Positions 1 to 12,567 of a DNA stretch of 64,000 nucleotides are shown one piece after another. The translations under genes and the position numbers were made by a program. Under the pieces are notes generated by a model. The model did not search any database and had not been told where the DNA came from. It saw only the letters and a program-made list of their open reading frames with translations. Location of the stretch: contig OZ007567.1 in the NCBI GenBank assembly GCA_963931925.1, positions 81,291,186 through 81,355,185 of the forward strand, read 5' to 3'. Position 1 is the stretch's first letter, and every line of letters starts with the position of its first letter. This DNA comes from Onchidella celtica (Eukaryota > Mollusca > Gastropoda > Systellommatophora > Onchidiidae).

Positions 1-289
1 CTCTCAAAGGGGCTAAAAAAGGATACGTAACTCTGCCAAAACAGACGCAATTTCAGCCCTAACGGGTTATTCCCCTTCATACTATGAAGGCTTTTGTAAT
101 TTCACAAAATGATTCATTTCAAATGTCTGGCGTCATCAGAAGTCAGAGATCAGCCAGCTTGAAAATAAACTGTCTTTACGTCTAACTTCTAAGATATTTT
201 TTTATGTATTTTAGGATACTTTTGTGTCAGCCGTGAGAGAACATAGAGCAGCTGCATGTCAAGTTATGGAAAAATAAAACGAAAGTGGA

Positions 290-290
<1 letters not shown>

Positions 291-353
<63 letters not shown>

Positions 354-354
354 G

Positions 355-444
<90 letters not shown>

Positions 445-548
445 GTCTATCTGTCTATCTATCTATCTATCTACTTATCTATCTATCTATCTTATCTATC
501 TATCTATCTGTCAGTCAGTATGTCAGTCTGTCTGTCTGTCTGTCTGTG

Positions 549-605
<57 letters not shown>

Positions 606-612
606 GTCTGTG
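291..612. repeat. (TCTA)n microsatellite with TCTG variants
   Basis: A long interrupted TCTA array with islands of TCTG and short phase slips. It grades into a more degenerate TCTG/CTGT region up to about 845. Confidence 0.97.
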
Positions 613-849
613 GTTTCTTTCTGTCTGGTTGTCTGTCACCCATCTTTCTTTCTCTGTGCTTGTCAGTTAGTCTGCCTGGCCGTCTGTGAATTTAACAATT
701 TAAGTGCTGCCCGTTTGTCTGGCTATCTATCTATCTGTCTGTGTGTCCCTGCCTGACTGGCACTCACTCCGTTCATCTACTCTATGTGTTCATTTCTTTC
801 TAGTAATTTATCTGTGTACATATCTGCCCGTACCTGTCTATACATTTGT
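613..849. repeat. degenerate TCTG/CTGT-rich low-complexity DNA
   Basis: Decayed tetranucleotide sequence joining the TCTA array on the left to the CT-rich array on the right. No coding signal apart from repeat translation. Confidence 0.6.
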
Positions 850-1092
850 TCTCTCTTTCTCTCACTCTCTCTGTCTCTCTATGTCTCTCTTTGTCTCTGT
901 CTCTGTCTCTCTCTGTCTCTCTCTGTATCTGTCTCTCTGTCTCTCTGTACCTCTCTGTCTCTCTGTCTCTCTGTACCTTTCTGTCTCTCTGTACCTTTCT
1001 GTCTCTCTCTGTCTCTCTATGTCTCTCTGTCTCTATCTGTATCTCTCTGTCTCTGTCTGTCTGTCTTTCTCCCTCTCTCCTCTCTCTCTCTC

Positions 1093-1162
<70 letters not shown>
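850..1162. repeat. (CTCTGT)n and (CT)n array
   Basis: CT-rich array with many TCTCTGTC units. It becomes pure (CT)n from about 1096 to 1161. Confidence 0.95.
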
Positions 1163-1166
<4 letters not shown>

Positions 1167-1570
1167 TGTCATGCCCTAAAATCCTCCAGCTAAAAAGAAA
1201 AAAAAACGCTTTGCCAGACTTAAACAGTATCAAAAATGGCTGAGTCGAAATGCCCTTGTACCTATGGGGACATACGAAGATGAGACAACGTGTCACACCA
1301 AGAAGATGAGCCAGTGTAAATCGCATCTGATACCAAAGTTCTAACTCTTATAATGTGGAGTCTATGTTACTGTAAACATCAGCAGAATTGCGATTGTAGC
1401 TGTAATTGAAGTTGTCGTTGAAGTTGTGGTCGTTATCATCTTCGTTATCCAGTTATGGAGGTAGGCAGAGATAATCTAGAGACACGAACCCTCTAAAATG
1501 GTCTAAAATGTTCTCTTCTTCAAATAGCACAGCAGTGGCCGAGTGACAATGATGAGGAAACTGTCAGAGC

Positions 1571-1716
1571 AGCGGGAATTCATGCCGCAGGTGTTCACGT
1601 GCGTCTTGAAGAATGCATGGCCTGGAATGACGTGAAGCAATCCGGGCCGTTGGGCCCCATTACAATCGGCACATTCTTAAGCAGCACGTGAAATCCCGCG
1701 GCATGAAATCCTGCCC
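1571..1716. mobile_element. foldback (MITE-like) element
   Basis: An inverted repeat of about 36 bp per arm. The left arm (about 1571-1610) contains ATTCATGCCGCAGG and TTCACGTGC. The right arm (about 1677-1716), read on the minus strand, contains ATTTCATGCCGCGGG and TTCACGTGC. The spacer is about 65 bp. No transposase and no clear target-site duplication were seen, so the family is unknown. Confidence 0.5.
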
Positions 1717-3516
1717 ATCAGACAGGACCCTGGAGAGGCAGTAGGGGGGGCGTATGCCAAGTACCACAGCCTGTTCTGGTTCTCAGGAATCAACGAATCT
1801 GGTTTCCATGCTCAAATTTACTTCCCCCTATCTACACAAGCAGGTCAGGCCAAAGCCAATAATCAGACGATAAACCCTGAGTTCTGATTGTTTTTAAGAG
1901 TTAAGAGTTTGATAACACTTGTCTTGAATACAATTTATCTCTTTTAGTTTCAACTTCTCGCAAATGTTTGTTTCTCTCCGGGGTAATTGTTAATCTCTCT
2001 GTTGATGTTTTTTTTTTTCCTCATTCCGTCGCTATAGGAAAAGATGAAGGTGGTAATGATGACGATGGCATTAACCCTACAGGTTCCAGGAAAAGGCAAG
2101 ACACAAAAAAAAAAAAATGGGGACTTTAGCTCTTGTTTGTTCGAAGTCCACCTTTTGCGCAACTGAGAAATTCGAAGTTAAATGTTTGCCGCTTTAGTAT
2201 TATGATAAAAAGTAAGAATAAATCGGAACTGTGAAACAGCTTGACAAGTGCCACATGCAATTTAAATAAGTGTCAAAGTGTGCATTTGTTATACCTCTTC
2301 TACATACTAAAATATCTCAAGTTGTTGTTGTTGTTGTTGTTGTTTTTCGAAAATGGGGATAGAACAAACCAGAACAAAGGTCACGAGATCTAATACGCCT
2401 GAACTACATTATTTAGACCTTAATTTGAAGGCCACACGGTTCCCGCCTCTTCCCGTACATATGTGGAAAAATTCATGTTGACATAGGCAGGTAAATAAAC
2501 TGTATGGTGTATTGCTCTTGTTGATCTTGTTCAAAGCTTAAAACAAATTTAAGTACAAATGCCCACAGTAGCCATCCTCCAAAAAAGAAATTCTAACTTA
2601 TAGTTAGAAAGGCATATAATGTTATTCTGTGACTTTATCTTGTTTCGTAATGTCACTTAGGCCTCTAGAAGGTTAAACTTTACATTTGGGCGGGCTGTCG
2701 TCCTTTTTTACCCACTGTTGTTTCAGGACCTTCCTGCACTCATCAGTTGTTTAAAATTTATCCCGATGTTGGCAAATAACGAGAAAGGCGGTTTTATTAA
2801 GTCGTGGCTTTTACATCGTCAACATGTAAAATTGTCCTGACATAATCACACAATTAAACTTTGGGGACTAGCTTGTCTCCGTAGTTCACCACCTCTGTGA
2901 ATCAACACCGAGCTGACCTCCGGTGTTGACAAACAGTTCAGATACATACATGGTTAATTGAGCCTTGAACTGCCAGGTCTTCTTGTTATTTAGACCACAT
3001 TATTTAAACATACATAAATATTCTGTTATTACAGTAAACCATTTATCTTTCGAAAGATTTAAACTTGTCCACTCTTGCTTTTTACTCTCGATGCTTACAG
3101 AATTTTATAAAAAATGTCAATAATAACAATATAAAATCAGAAAATATAAGTAGATGTTGTTAGGGCCATATTCTGTGTGAAATTGTATGTGTGTAAGTGT
3201 GTGTTGTGGGGGGGGGGGGGAGGGGGGAGGAGAGAGAATTTTGTCGCCGTCCAAGAAAACTGCCGTACGTCAGATTTCCCAAAATTTGAACATCTGATTT
3301 GTTTTACTTTAGTTTTAATCACACCGATCTAACTAGCTGGGTTACAAGACGGCGGCTAGTTCCTAGTATTAGAAATCAGTTTGGAATCAACAGTTCTCCA
3401 GCAGAACACACACAACGGGAGTAAAACAGATTTTTGCTTCTCTTGAAAAGTAATGATTTTGACATACGATTGTTTTCCTTGTCGGCGGCGATGTGTGTGT
3501 ATTGGGGGCGGGGAGT
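1717..3516. other. AT-rich intergenic sequence, no gene recognised
   Basis: Contains a short (GTT)n run near 2320-2342 and a poly-G tract at about 3210-3232. No open frame with recognisable content. Confidence 0.6.
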
Positions 3517-3769
3517 GTGATTTTTTTTTTTTTCGTACTCACTTTACCAAATTCAGGAGCTGGGCAGCAACACACCCCCATACACAGGTCATCGGCTAAG
3601 GGATTTCTCGTCCTAATGAACACTGCCATGGGTGCTGCAATCTCTGGACTGTGCACCCTAACCCTAACCCTAAAATGACTCTGAACATCACCGAAAATCC
3701 CTGTAATATGTTGAAGCTGTTGCTGCCACGCTCCTGAATTTGGTAAAGTGAGTACGAAAAAAAAATCAC
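3517..3769. mobile_element. long palindrome with CCCTAA repeats in the loop
   Basis: Two inverted arms of about 52 bp. The left arm (3517-3570) reads GTGA, a T-tract, then CGTACTCACTTTACCAAATT, CAGGAG and GCAGCAAC. The right arm (3718-3769) is its reverse complement with few changes. The central 26 bp of each arm (starting CGTACTCACTTTACC) match perfectly. The loop holds three tandem CCCTAA units at 3656-3673. It looks like a foldback element or an inverted duplication; no coding capacity is evident. Confidence 0.7.
3656..3673. repeat. three interstitial CCCTAA (telomere-type) units
   Basis: An exact (CCCTAA)3 tract, the complement of TTAGGG, which is the telomere repeat of molluscs and vertebrates. 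It is too short and too internal to be a telomere. Confidence 0.8.
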
Positions 3770-4711
3770 GCGGGCGGGGGAGGGAAGGGGGCACTGGGAA
3801 CTTTATCGCAAGTTGCTATTGTTTCGTGTTATTTTAATACATAACAGAAAACTTCACTTTGTCGGGACAGCATAGTGAAACCGAGTCACGGCCTAGCTTC
3901 ACTAGTGTAATCTTCTTTTCTCTCTGAAAGATCTGACGTAGTAAGAACTCACGGTTTTTGCAGGTTTACCTAATAGATATCTTATCGTAAATCCAGTTTG
4001 CAGTAGCCGCCATTTTCTGTAATGAAAAGGATATTTACAAAGTTCACTGTGAAATAGTGTCGAGAAGAATATTGTTTCTCTCGTTCCATCCTTCTTTTCT
4101 CTCTGCTATCAAGACAAATAGGGGCTTTAGAAAGTATTTTATTTTATGAGATTGGGAGGAAAATAAAAGAGCTTGCAGATTTCCAACTCTCAAGAATTTT
4201 ATGGAGTGAGAACCACAAGGTGGCGATGTCACTTATGCCCACTTGATTAGCTCTTAATCTGGGACCCAAACTGATACTGGGCCCGGCCTGTATTGACTTC
4301 TTTGGCTAGCAGAGATAAGGGTAATGGGTCCGTGAGTGTGTGAAATCGGCGTAAATCTTCCTCGGTCTCCACGCTTTCGCTAAAGTAAAACAAGTCGTGA
4401 TTTACGAGTGTTCTGGGAGTATTGCCTGTCTGCGACAAGAGTAAACTTGGAAGAGAAATGTCTTTCTAAACGATTGAAATTAAGACCGTCCTTTCTGCGA
4501 ACCGAGGAAACAAGTTCTTTTAAGAAACGTGTGTTTTTCCCGTTCATGTAACTTAACTGTATGCGCTGTGCAGCTTCTGAAGTTACAGAACGTAGGTCAT
4601 TTATTCAATAATTTCCTCTCCGATATTTCGAGAGACTTACTGCCCAAAATTGTGCTGACGCGCCCTGAAGATGATCTGTGTAAGACAAAACAAATCTGAA
4701 GGTCGGTGTAA
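3770..4711. other. intergenic sequence, no gene recognised
   Basis: Short open frames only (about 60 codons), with no recognisable motif. Confidence 0.55.
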
Positions 4712-4826
<115 letters not shown>

Positions 4827-4845
4827 GCATCACTGACTGGCTCAA

Positions 4846-4898
4846 TGAGTGAGTGAGTGAGTGAGTGAGTGAGTGGATGAGTGAGAGAGTGAGTGAGT
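4846..4898. repeat. (GAGT)n microsatellite
   Basis: About 13 GAGT units with two variants (GGAT, GAGA), lying between the TAGA and GTTA arrays. Confidence 0.93.
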
Positions 4899-5028
<130 letters not shown>

Positions 5029-6098
5029 ACCTATTTGATTTATCTATATTTATCTGTTACTCACTGTCTTCCATGAAACAAAACTATAAAACTGTGTTGT
5101 TTCGTAAGGGCGAGTGGGGAAGGGGGAAGAGAACAAACAAAAGCAAACACAACCCGTATATCTTCAGCACATCGAGTAAATAATAAGGGTTTGTCATAGT
5201 TTGTCTTGAAGTATAATGTCTGCATAATGCATACCACACGCGTATCAGTTCTAATTATACCATCATTGACAATTTAATCCTGCTCATTTTCTTGACCTAT
5301 TTCCTTGACCAGTTTTAACCGCCAGGAACCGGCCAAGATGACTTGGTGAGCTTCAGCAACGACTGGTCAAATTAAGCCAAACACCGTATTGTTCATAATA
5401 AGCAACACACTTGACGAAGGCAATTAACGCTTGTTCCTGCTATCTAAATGTCACGATCTCCATTCAATGTATCTAATTCAGGTCTAAATTACTCAGCATT
5501 GTTTTCAACAACAAAGAACAGATAATTTTACTGGAGAAAAGACCCAAAAAAAAAGAAAGAAGAATAAGCACAGAAACTCTGGGAAGAGCTGGACTAAGGA
5601 GCATCTTCACGGGAAGTGAATCATGGCCAAAGAAAGGTTTCAGTAATACAGTATTCCAGATATTACTAAGATATTCATTGATGTTTTTAAACCTCACAGT
5701 GTAGCTAATGTCATTATTTCAAAATTATAATCGTATTCAATTAAATGGAATATAAGAGTTTTTATCTCCAAATTTCTTCGTTACGCGCCAACAGACTGTA
5801 ACCAATTCGATAATAATATCTTGATAAAAAATCATGGAATAAATTAATGACGTATCAAGGAGAGAAGTAATATACATATTATCTGTCCCAAATATGGATT
5901 TTTTAAAATGGTATATTTACAATGTATTTTAAGTCCCCACCTGGCACACAAAGTGAGCACAGTTTGACGTGAATAAAAGAAATAATACTTTCGTTTTCTG
6001 TTGTTGTTCTTGTTTTTTTCAGTTTGTCTAAGTATGATGTGCAAGCCCATGATCATTAGTGCGATTGTCTGTCAGAGATGTGAGCCGCTGAAGGCATT
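5029..6098. other. AT-rich intergenic sequence, no gene recognised
   Basis: No coherent coding signal on either strand. Confidence 0.55.
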
Positions 6099-6106
6099 CC
6101 TTAGAC

Positions 6107-6265
6107 CAGGGGTCACCAAACTACGGCCCGCCATGGTATTTGATTTTGTTTGATAAAACAAGGGATATCTAGAGCTGTGGGATGGACAATTGCTTAATAT
6201 GCGGCCCGCGCTTGTAAGTCTGTCAGTTTTCCGGCCAATCTGTGAAGAAAGTCTGGTGACCCCTG
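6107..6265. mobile_element. hAT-type MITE
   Basis: A 159-bp element. It starts CAGGGGTCACCAAACT and its other end, read on the minus strand, starts CAGGGGTCACCAGACT, giving 15 of 16 matching terminal bases. The flanking 8-mers CCTTAGAC (6099-6106) and CCTCAGAA (6266-6273) agree at 6 of 8 positions, consistent with an aged 8-bp hAT target-site duplication. Internal GCGGCCCGC-type sequence and the CAGGGGT end are typical of short hAT derivatives. No transposase. Confidence 0.8.
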
Positions 6266-6480
6266 CCTCAGAAGAAGGGACGATAAACTGGAGATGGGCT
6301 GTGGTTTCAGTTGATGTCACAAAAATTGCGCTTCCCCGACTTTTTCGACTGTTTCACCTACGCCACCCAAACTTTTGACGTTGCCGGTTCAGTAAGAACA
6401 TTATCATAAGACTTTGTTAAACCTATTATACATTCATTGGTCTGACAGACCCCTGACACTGCAGCCTTTTCATCGTCTGT

Positions 6481-6592
6481 TGTTAGGGACACGTAGTCTG
6501 ATTACCAAGCCAAATAGAGAAAATACTGAGTATATAAAAGTGTTCACTGTTCAGCAATGGCTTAAACTGTAAAATACCACGCTCCCCTAACA
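6481..6592 (-). mobile_element. TGTTAGGGG-ended MITE, copy 1
   Basis: Ends are TGTTAGGGACACGTAGT and, on the minus strand, TGTTAGGGGAGCGTGGTA. The interior reads, on the minus strand, like the copies at 45.45 and 48.44 kb: a shared AAGCCATTGCTGAACAGTG block and a CAGTATTTTCTCTATTTGGC-like block. Non-coding; superfamily not assigned. Confidence 0.75.
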
Positions 6593-6864
6593 CAGCCTCT
6601 TCGTCACAACATCCCCCAACCGAATGTAAAATAAGGTTAATAGTGAAATTTCTCTGCTGCAACTGTGTTTAGAAAAGAAAAAAAAAACAGGAAAAGAAAT
6701 GGAGCGAACGTGAACTAAGCAATGCAGACCTACACAGGGAGATCGCTCCCATCAAACAAAGTGCCACGACTCATTACAGCGTACCATCCCACGGGGGCTG
6801 GCCACTGTTCCTTCTTGATACCAGCTGACCTTTTGCCATTTCTACTATCATCATGCACCCTCCA

Positions 6865-7401
6865 TCTCTATATAATAAAGCTACAACAAAACCCCTAATA
6901 GTCCTATGGACTCGGAAACTACACAACGCACCGAACTGAAATTTGGCACAAAGAATTATGGGATAGCGAACATTGTTCCTATCGCTATACACAAACAAAA
7001 CCGTTTGTTATTTCTGAGTTAATCGGTAAATGCGGTTATAATTAAAGACTAAATTCACGGGAGCGTTTCATCCGAAATTTACGATCAATAAGATATTGAT
7101 GTATGTTTCTAATAATAGCCCACTTCCGCCTACACAATATGACGTTATCACTTCCTGCAATGTGTTCACTAACAAACAAACTAACCCGTGCGCAAATCAT
7201 AGCCATTTGACGGATGCTGGCGGGACGCGCAGGATGTCAACGCGCAAAGGGAGAGCAGTAAAACTTATCTAAACACAAACAAACAAACAAAAATAAAATG
7301 AAGCTAAAGGAACAGGCAAAATGAAGCAGGTCTATAATAATCACCCAGAACTGAAACTAAGAAATCGATTTATCCCGGGCAGGGCCGGGCAACTCAGCTA
7401 G
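6865..7401 (+). mobile_element. non-autonomous Helitron (candidate)
   Basis: The proposed 5' end is TCTCTATATAATAAAGC, preceded by A. The proposed 3' end is a GC-rich hairpin region (CCCGGGCAGGGCCGGG) followed by CAACTCAGCTAG, with T next, as expected for insertion between A and T. The interior includes GAACTGAAATTTGGCAC, similar in type to sequence common in short animal Helitrons. No Rep/helicase reading frame, so it would depend on other elements. The boundaries are inferred from terminal motifs only. Confidence 0.6.
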
Positions 7402-10400
7402 TTCTTTTAAAAAGATGGTCTGGATTTATGCACAGCCATAATGGAAAACGGCCATAGTTGTTAATAAAATACTGTGTTGTGACTCTTATTCTTTGAAAAG
7501 CCACGGAGATTTCTTTTACTGCAATGTTGTTTCCATTAATTCGCCAAGTGCCGCTGCGGTGTGGAGGAAGCGAGCACAATGGTGTAAAAACGATGGAACA
7601 CTAAAACCTTTTCCTCTTGACAACTCTCTGAATGTTGTAGTGGAAGAGCTAGAGCCAGAATCGCTGCATTAGCGAGGCACTCACCGATAAGGACTCAGGA
7701 GCTTTCCAATCGTAGGCCCATTGACTGTTTTCTAGCAGAAGCTTCCTTATCTCTTGGCTTGTCCCGAACAATGATACCTGCTTTGATTTCCTGTAAAGAG
7801 CTGCTACAGAACTGACCCTACAGGGGCGTATCTTTACCGACAGCTGGGATGGGAATTTGTGTCCCCGCATTGTGCCAGTCATCTTTATCCGTTACATCTG
7901 AATAGAGATGTGAATGTACGCATCGATGTACTTGGACATCTATTTCCCTTCGGCTGTCATATAAAGCACATTTCTAGCACTAGACAAGGTATGCCGATAG
8001 CTCTTAATCATGCTCGAGGTCGTGTTCTACTTGTATTCGATCTTAATCTTTTGTTTCCTAAACTGCGGCTCTGTACCATAATGCATATATCAAAAGACAT
8101 TGTTGTTGTTATTGTTGTTTGTAAGTAAATATTTGTTACAGGAAACAGGAAATCTTTTGGTAAATTAGAGAAAGAGAGAGGGAGAGACCACTTTGGACTA
8201 TCTGGCCGAACTGGGTTTTGCTTCTAAGGTGAATCATATTTCAGAACATTTCAGGTTTAGGATTTGGATAAGGTTTACCTAACTGGCTACAAAACGAAAT
8301 GATCACAGTAACATTTTAGGCAGGAAACAGGCTGCAAACTGGTTTTTAAAAAATCTAGTGTGTTTCCATACATAATCTTAACAGCCAAAGCAAACGAAAA
8401 AACAGAACAGTTACAAAAAGTCGTGAAAGAGGAAAGGGAAATGAATTCGGGGAAGGTTTCATTCAGAACAATGGGAGTATCTTAAAACCAGTATCGGGTT
8501 AAGCCAAACGCTAAATAAACGACATCTTAGAGCCCCAAAATGTGCAGGGACTTCACAAAATTCCACGAGGATTTTTTTCTCTTCCTTGCTTTTAAAATTT
8601 TATTAATTCTTACCTATGTGATTAATTTCGGTGATGTTTTAAGTCCACAGTGCATTTTATAGTCTTACTCGTAAATTTTCTTTGTTTTCACTCGCACATT
8701 TTCTGTTTTCACTCCTATATTTTCAGAGGCAAGTTAGCAATTAAGAAAACATTTGAAAGCGGAATCCACCCTGTGCAACTTTTTAACTATAGACGTTCTG
8801 CTAAAGGCCGAATCAAGCCTAAATCTGGCACTCTTTAAAACTAGCCTGCTCGAGTTGTAAGCCAGAATGTCTGCAGTATGCGAAGCCGCCGCTGTGATTG
8901 GCAATTTGTGAATTGTTTCATTTTCCCCTCCACGCACATTTTATTGATGTGGTTGTTCTTATCACTCCGAGGACCCAAAGATATCATTTCGTGAGCAGTA
9001 ATGTCCCCTTGATTTATAATCCCCCTCTTCAAGGGAGGCAACAGCTGGTGGCGTCGCACAATTATTTTAGCCAGTTATTTTCCTCTTGCGCTGTTTTCTG
9101 CATGGAAAACAAAGCATGGGAGTGAGGAAATTAGTGTAATCTCGTACAGCACAGACATCATTTATATAAAACAATCAGCGCTGGATTTAGACTTCGTAAG
9201 CTGTGCTGTCTAAAGCTTGAGGGCCAAGTGCTAAAAAAAAGTTACACTCAGAGAGTCTTACAAAGGTACATAATTATGAAAACAAGACTTTGGATCGCCA
9301 AGGAAAATAGAAAACATAAAAATATCACTTTTAATTATTTAACAATAAAGTATTTAAAGTGAAAGATACAAATAATTTGCAAATGATGTCAAGTAGTGCC
9401 AACATTGGGCTAATTTGATATGTCTCACAGATTATAATATACCCTGGAAACAATACTTAAGTGGCTTAAAATATTGCTAAGATTATGTCATATAAACAAT
9501 TTAATAAACTTCTTTTTTTTTAAAACGCCGCAAACATTGTGTGACGCCCTAGAGGATTGTGAGGTCCTAAGCTGTAGCTAATTTAACGTTTGCTTATCGT
9601 GGCCCTGAAAATAATTGCATGACGGGTTTTGTTTTTTCTGTACTCCTTTTAGGGAGCGGACAGTGCACCAACTTAAGCAATGTAAATAAAAGGTTTATAA
9701 TCGTGCTCTTCACTATCAGCATTTATCTCTTTTCTTTTGTCCTTTCTTATTCTTGCTTTGATAGATGTAAGGGTCGCCAGCCATAGGTCACACAATCTGG
9801 ACTATCTGAGAGTCATTCTTATGCCGTCATGTTCCGCCAGGAAGGATAAAATTGCAGTGCATGCTGCTTGGCGCCTGACTATTTAAACATTAGTGTCTTA
9901 TCCAACCAAATCCGAATCTCGGGAACCTAAATCCCAGTTTGGACGCAACCTAAAATAGCATTTTATTGTCGAACACGCCCCCTGCTACTTAAAGCATTAT
10001 TAAATGTTCACTTTTAGGTCAAAATATGGGGTGTTTGTAGCATCTGCAAGCTACCCCTTGCCCTTCCCCGCTGCTAGTTATACTGGTGACTGAGCACGTG
10101 TTCACTTCTTTTTTCATTTTATTGTTGACGTTCGCCAGAGTGACCTTGCCCTCCCTTTCTTGGGGTAGTTTTTTTCCTCGCTCGGTTGTTGACCCTTTCC
10201 GTAAGTATTGGTATATTCCTGAACGTTCGATAAAGGTGTGGAAGTAGATGTTTACGCCAGATTTGGCCTTGAGTGATGTAACATGGTGGCGTATTGATAC
10301 GTGATTGGTTAGTTTATGTGTTTCGGGCGAGGGCAAAGGTTACATTTATTTCGGGAACTTTCTATAGAAATACCTATATATATGGACCCATGTGAGTGGC

Positions 10401-11449
10401 TGGTAGGTGAGTAAGCGAGTTTTTCTTCTCTGTGGCGTAGGATATTTACTTGTTCGTTGGTGCCTTCCTAATATTTTATTGTTAAGATACAGTTATTAAA
10501 CTTTAGTATTATTTAATCGATCGTCGGATCTCGTGTTTTTTTATTCTACAGCTGTAATAGTTTCGTTTTCTAAAGGGTTGTAGTTAGATCAACTAACTCC
10601 CCCCTACTACAACGTGCTAGGACAACCTCAGCTGTTACAGTGTTATGCATTTGAAAGCAACAAGCTATATCAAAAACCATTCTGTTAACAACCCTACCAA
10701 GACGACATATCGGCAGCTCGTCATCACGGGCCAGAATCTTGTGCCGATATACCGGCAGCTCGGAGACAATGAGTTAATATGGACGTCATCATTTAAGTTC
10801 TTCTCTCGTCTTCAACATCGTTATTTTAATTCTGTACGGAAACTAATTTTGGCACCTGCTTGGTCTGTTTATGCCCTGTGCTCTAGGTCCCCTAAGAAGG
10901 ATCAGGGAAGACATGGCAGTCTTGAGATGGAAAAAAATCCAAAACATTTTAAAATTGTCTCCACCGAGCGTTGTTACCTCATAGTTGTCAAATATCTAGG
11001 CTGTGGCTCTGATTACAGAAATAGAACGTTTCAGAATAGTTATCGCATGTTACTGATGCCGGTGTAGCTTTGCCCTTCACGCTCAATATTATTATGATGT
11101 GGAATTAGGTGGTATAAAAGTTGCAGTAAATAAATGAATGAATGAAACAGATGATTACAATAATGGTAAGAGTGATGACTGCGATTGTAAACAAATTATG
11201 ATATTCTAAAATACAGACATGAAATATAGATGATGGAGTATGCAGGCAACCTTTAAAACAAAAACGGAAAAGGCAGGGTGGGGGGGGGGGGGAGAGAGAG
11301 AACAAAAGTAAACAAGGACAAAAAAAGAAAAGCGGAAAACAGAAGCACATCCAACAAACAATCAGGTAAAGAAAAAACTTCAACAAGACCATCTAGTAGA
11401 AGAAAAAAAATTAAGTAACAATTGTACCTCAGTGCCAATTATTTAGTTC
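7402..11449. other. long intergenic stretch, no gene recognised
   Basis: Open frames are short and their products unfamiliar. The longest, 10645-11067 on the plus strand (140 codons), contains a duplicated YRQL-type segment but no known domain, and I do not call it a gene. A G-run followed by GA repeats lies near 11280-11300. Confidence 0.55.
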
Positions 11450-11544
11450 TTCATCAGGTGGTTCATCAGGTGGTTCATCAGGTGGTTCATCAGGTGGTTC
11501 ATCAGGTGGTTCATCAGGTGGTTCATCAGGTGGTTCATCAGGTG
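11450..11544. repeat. 12-bp tandem array (TTCATCAGGTGG)n
   Basis: About 8 near-perfect 12-bp units. The period is a multiple of three, so one frame reads as a repeating VVHQ tetrapeptide inside an 84-codon open frame (11422-11676). No homology supports translation. Confidence 0.95.
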
Positions 11545-12567
11545 ACCTTTTCACATTATAATTACAGCAAGTTTGGCCTGTCCTCCTTTCTTTATTACTT
11601 CATTGCTTTGGCTTGGTTTTCCAAGATCACTGACACATTAAACACTGAACCCAACCTTAAACCTTTCGTGTCTTAAGAAGTGCGTGGTATGTCACACATT
11701 CACTGGCACGATGCCACCTCGGCGTTCAGTATAGATTCTTTAATCCAAGACCTAAGAGCATATCTCGTACATCACGATTACATTGCCGTGATTTTGTATG
11801 CAACTGTACAGGGAAAGTAATGAAGAATGCGAAATCCACGATGCCGAAGATGTACGAATAGATATAAACTCTTAAACTGAGATGTTTGCGGAAAAAGTAT
11901 TTCCAGCTTGTTTTCGGCTGTCTTACCTATTCTGTTTGTGTCAGGTGAGCTATGCTATTAGAAGACGACCACGTCAAGCGGTTTGTGGTATAAATCTTAT
12001 GTGGAACGAAAGTTGGAAGTGATTGGATGATAAAAGAGTGCCATGAATTTAGAAACTCTCACGACACCACAGACTTCGGTCTTAGGGGAGGTATCATAGT
12101 AAGCCCGGTCAGTCACAATCAAAGTAGCTATGGTCACAGTCAGATGCTGGCAGACAAGAAGTGCACACCATAATTTCCTATATTTTCTTAGTAAATCTGG
12201 GAATACCCTATCATCCTAAGCCCGGTCAGACACAGTCAGTTTCTGCCATTATTTCTTTGGTGTGCCTACAATTTTAAGGAGGGTGGGGGTTATCCTCTTG
12301 ATGAAGGCGAAGGGAAGGAGTACCATTTGGTAAAAGAATTTTGGTATTGTAACGCCAAACAAGGGAGATCCTTCAGCACAGAAAATTACTGTTTTAAAGA
12401 TGATTCGTGAAAGAATAACATAGATAATACATTTATTTAGCACTAAAAAACAAAACTCGCCGACCGGCCCTACATTGAGGCCATGACATGTCTGCTCCAG
12501 TTGTAACTGGGCTGCAACGACACTAAGGCAAAATTTTATAAATGGGATTAAAGAAGTATACAAAAAA
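11545..12567. other. intergenic sequence, no gene recognised
   Basis: Contains two direct copies of a TAAGCCCGGTCAG-like 20-mer, near 12099 and 12217. Nothing else notable. Confidence 0.55.

Noticed and set aside
256..1243. Several long open frames rich in SIYL, LSLS or RERE
   Set aside because: They are translations of TCTA and CT microsatellites; the same happens at 14.2, 19.2, 27.4 and 34.2 kb.
3656..3673. CCCTAA tract as a chromosome end
   Set aside because: Only three units, internal, and within a palindrome loop.
10645..11067. 140-codon open frame as a gene
   Set aside because: No recognised domain, no splice or context support; length is possible by chance in a window this size.
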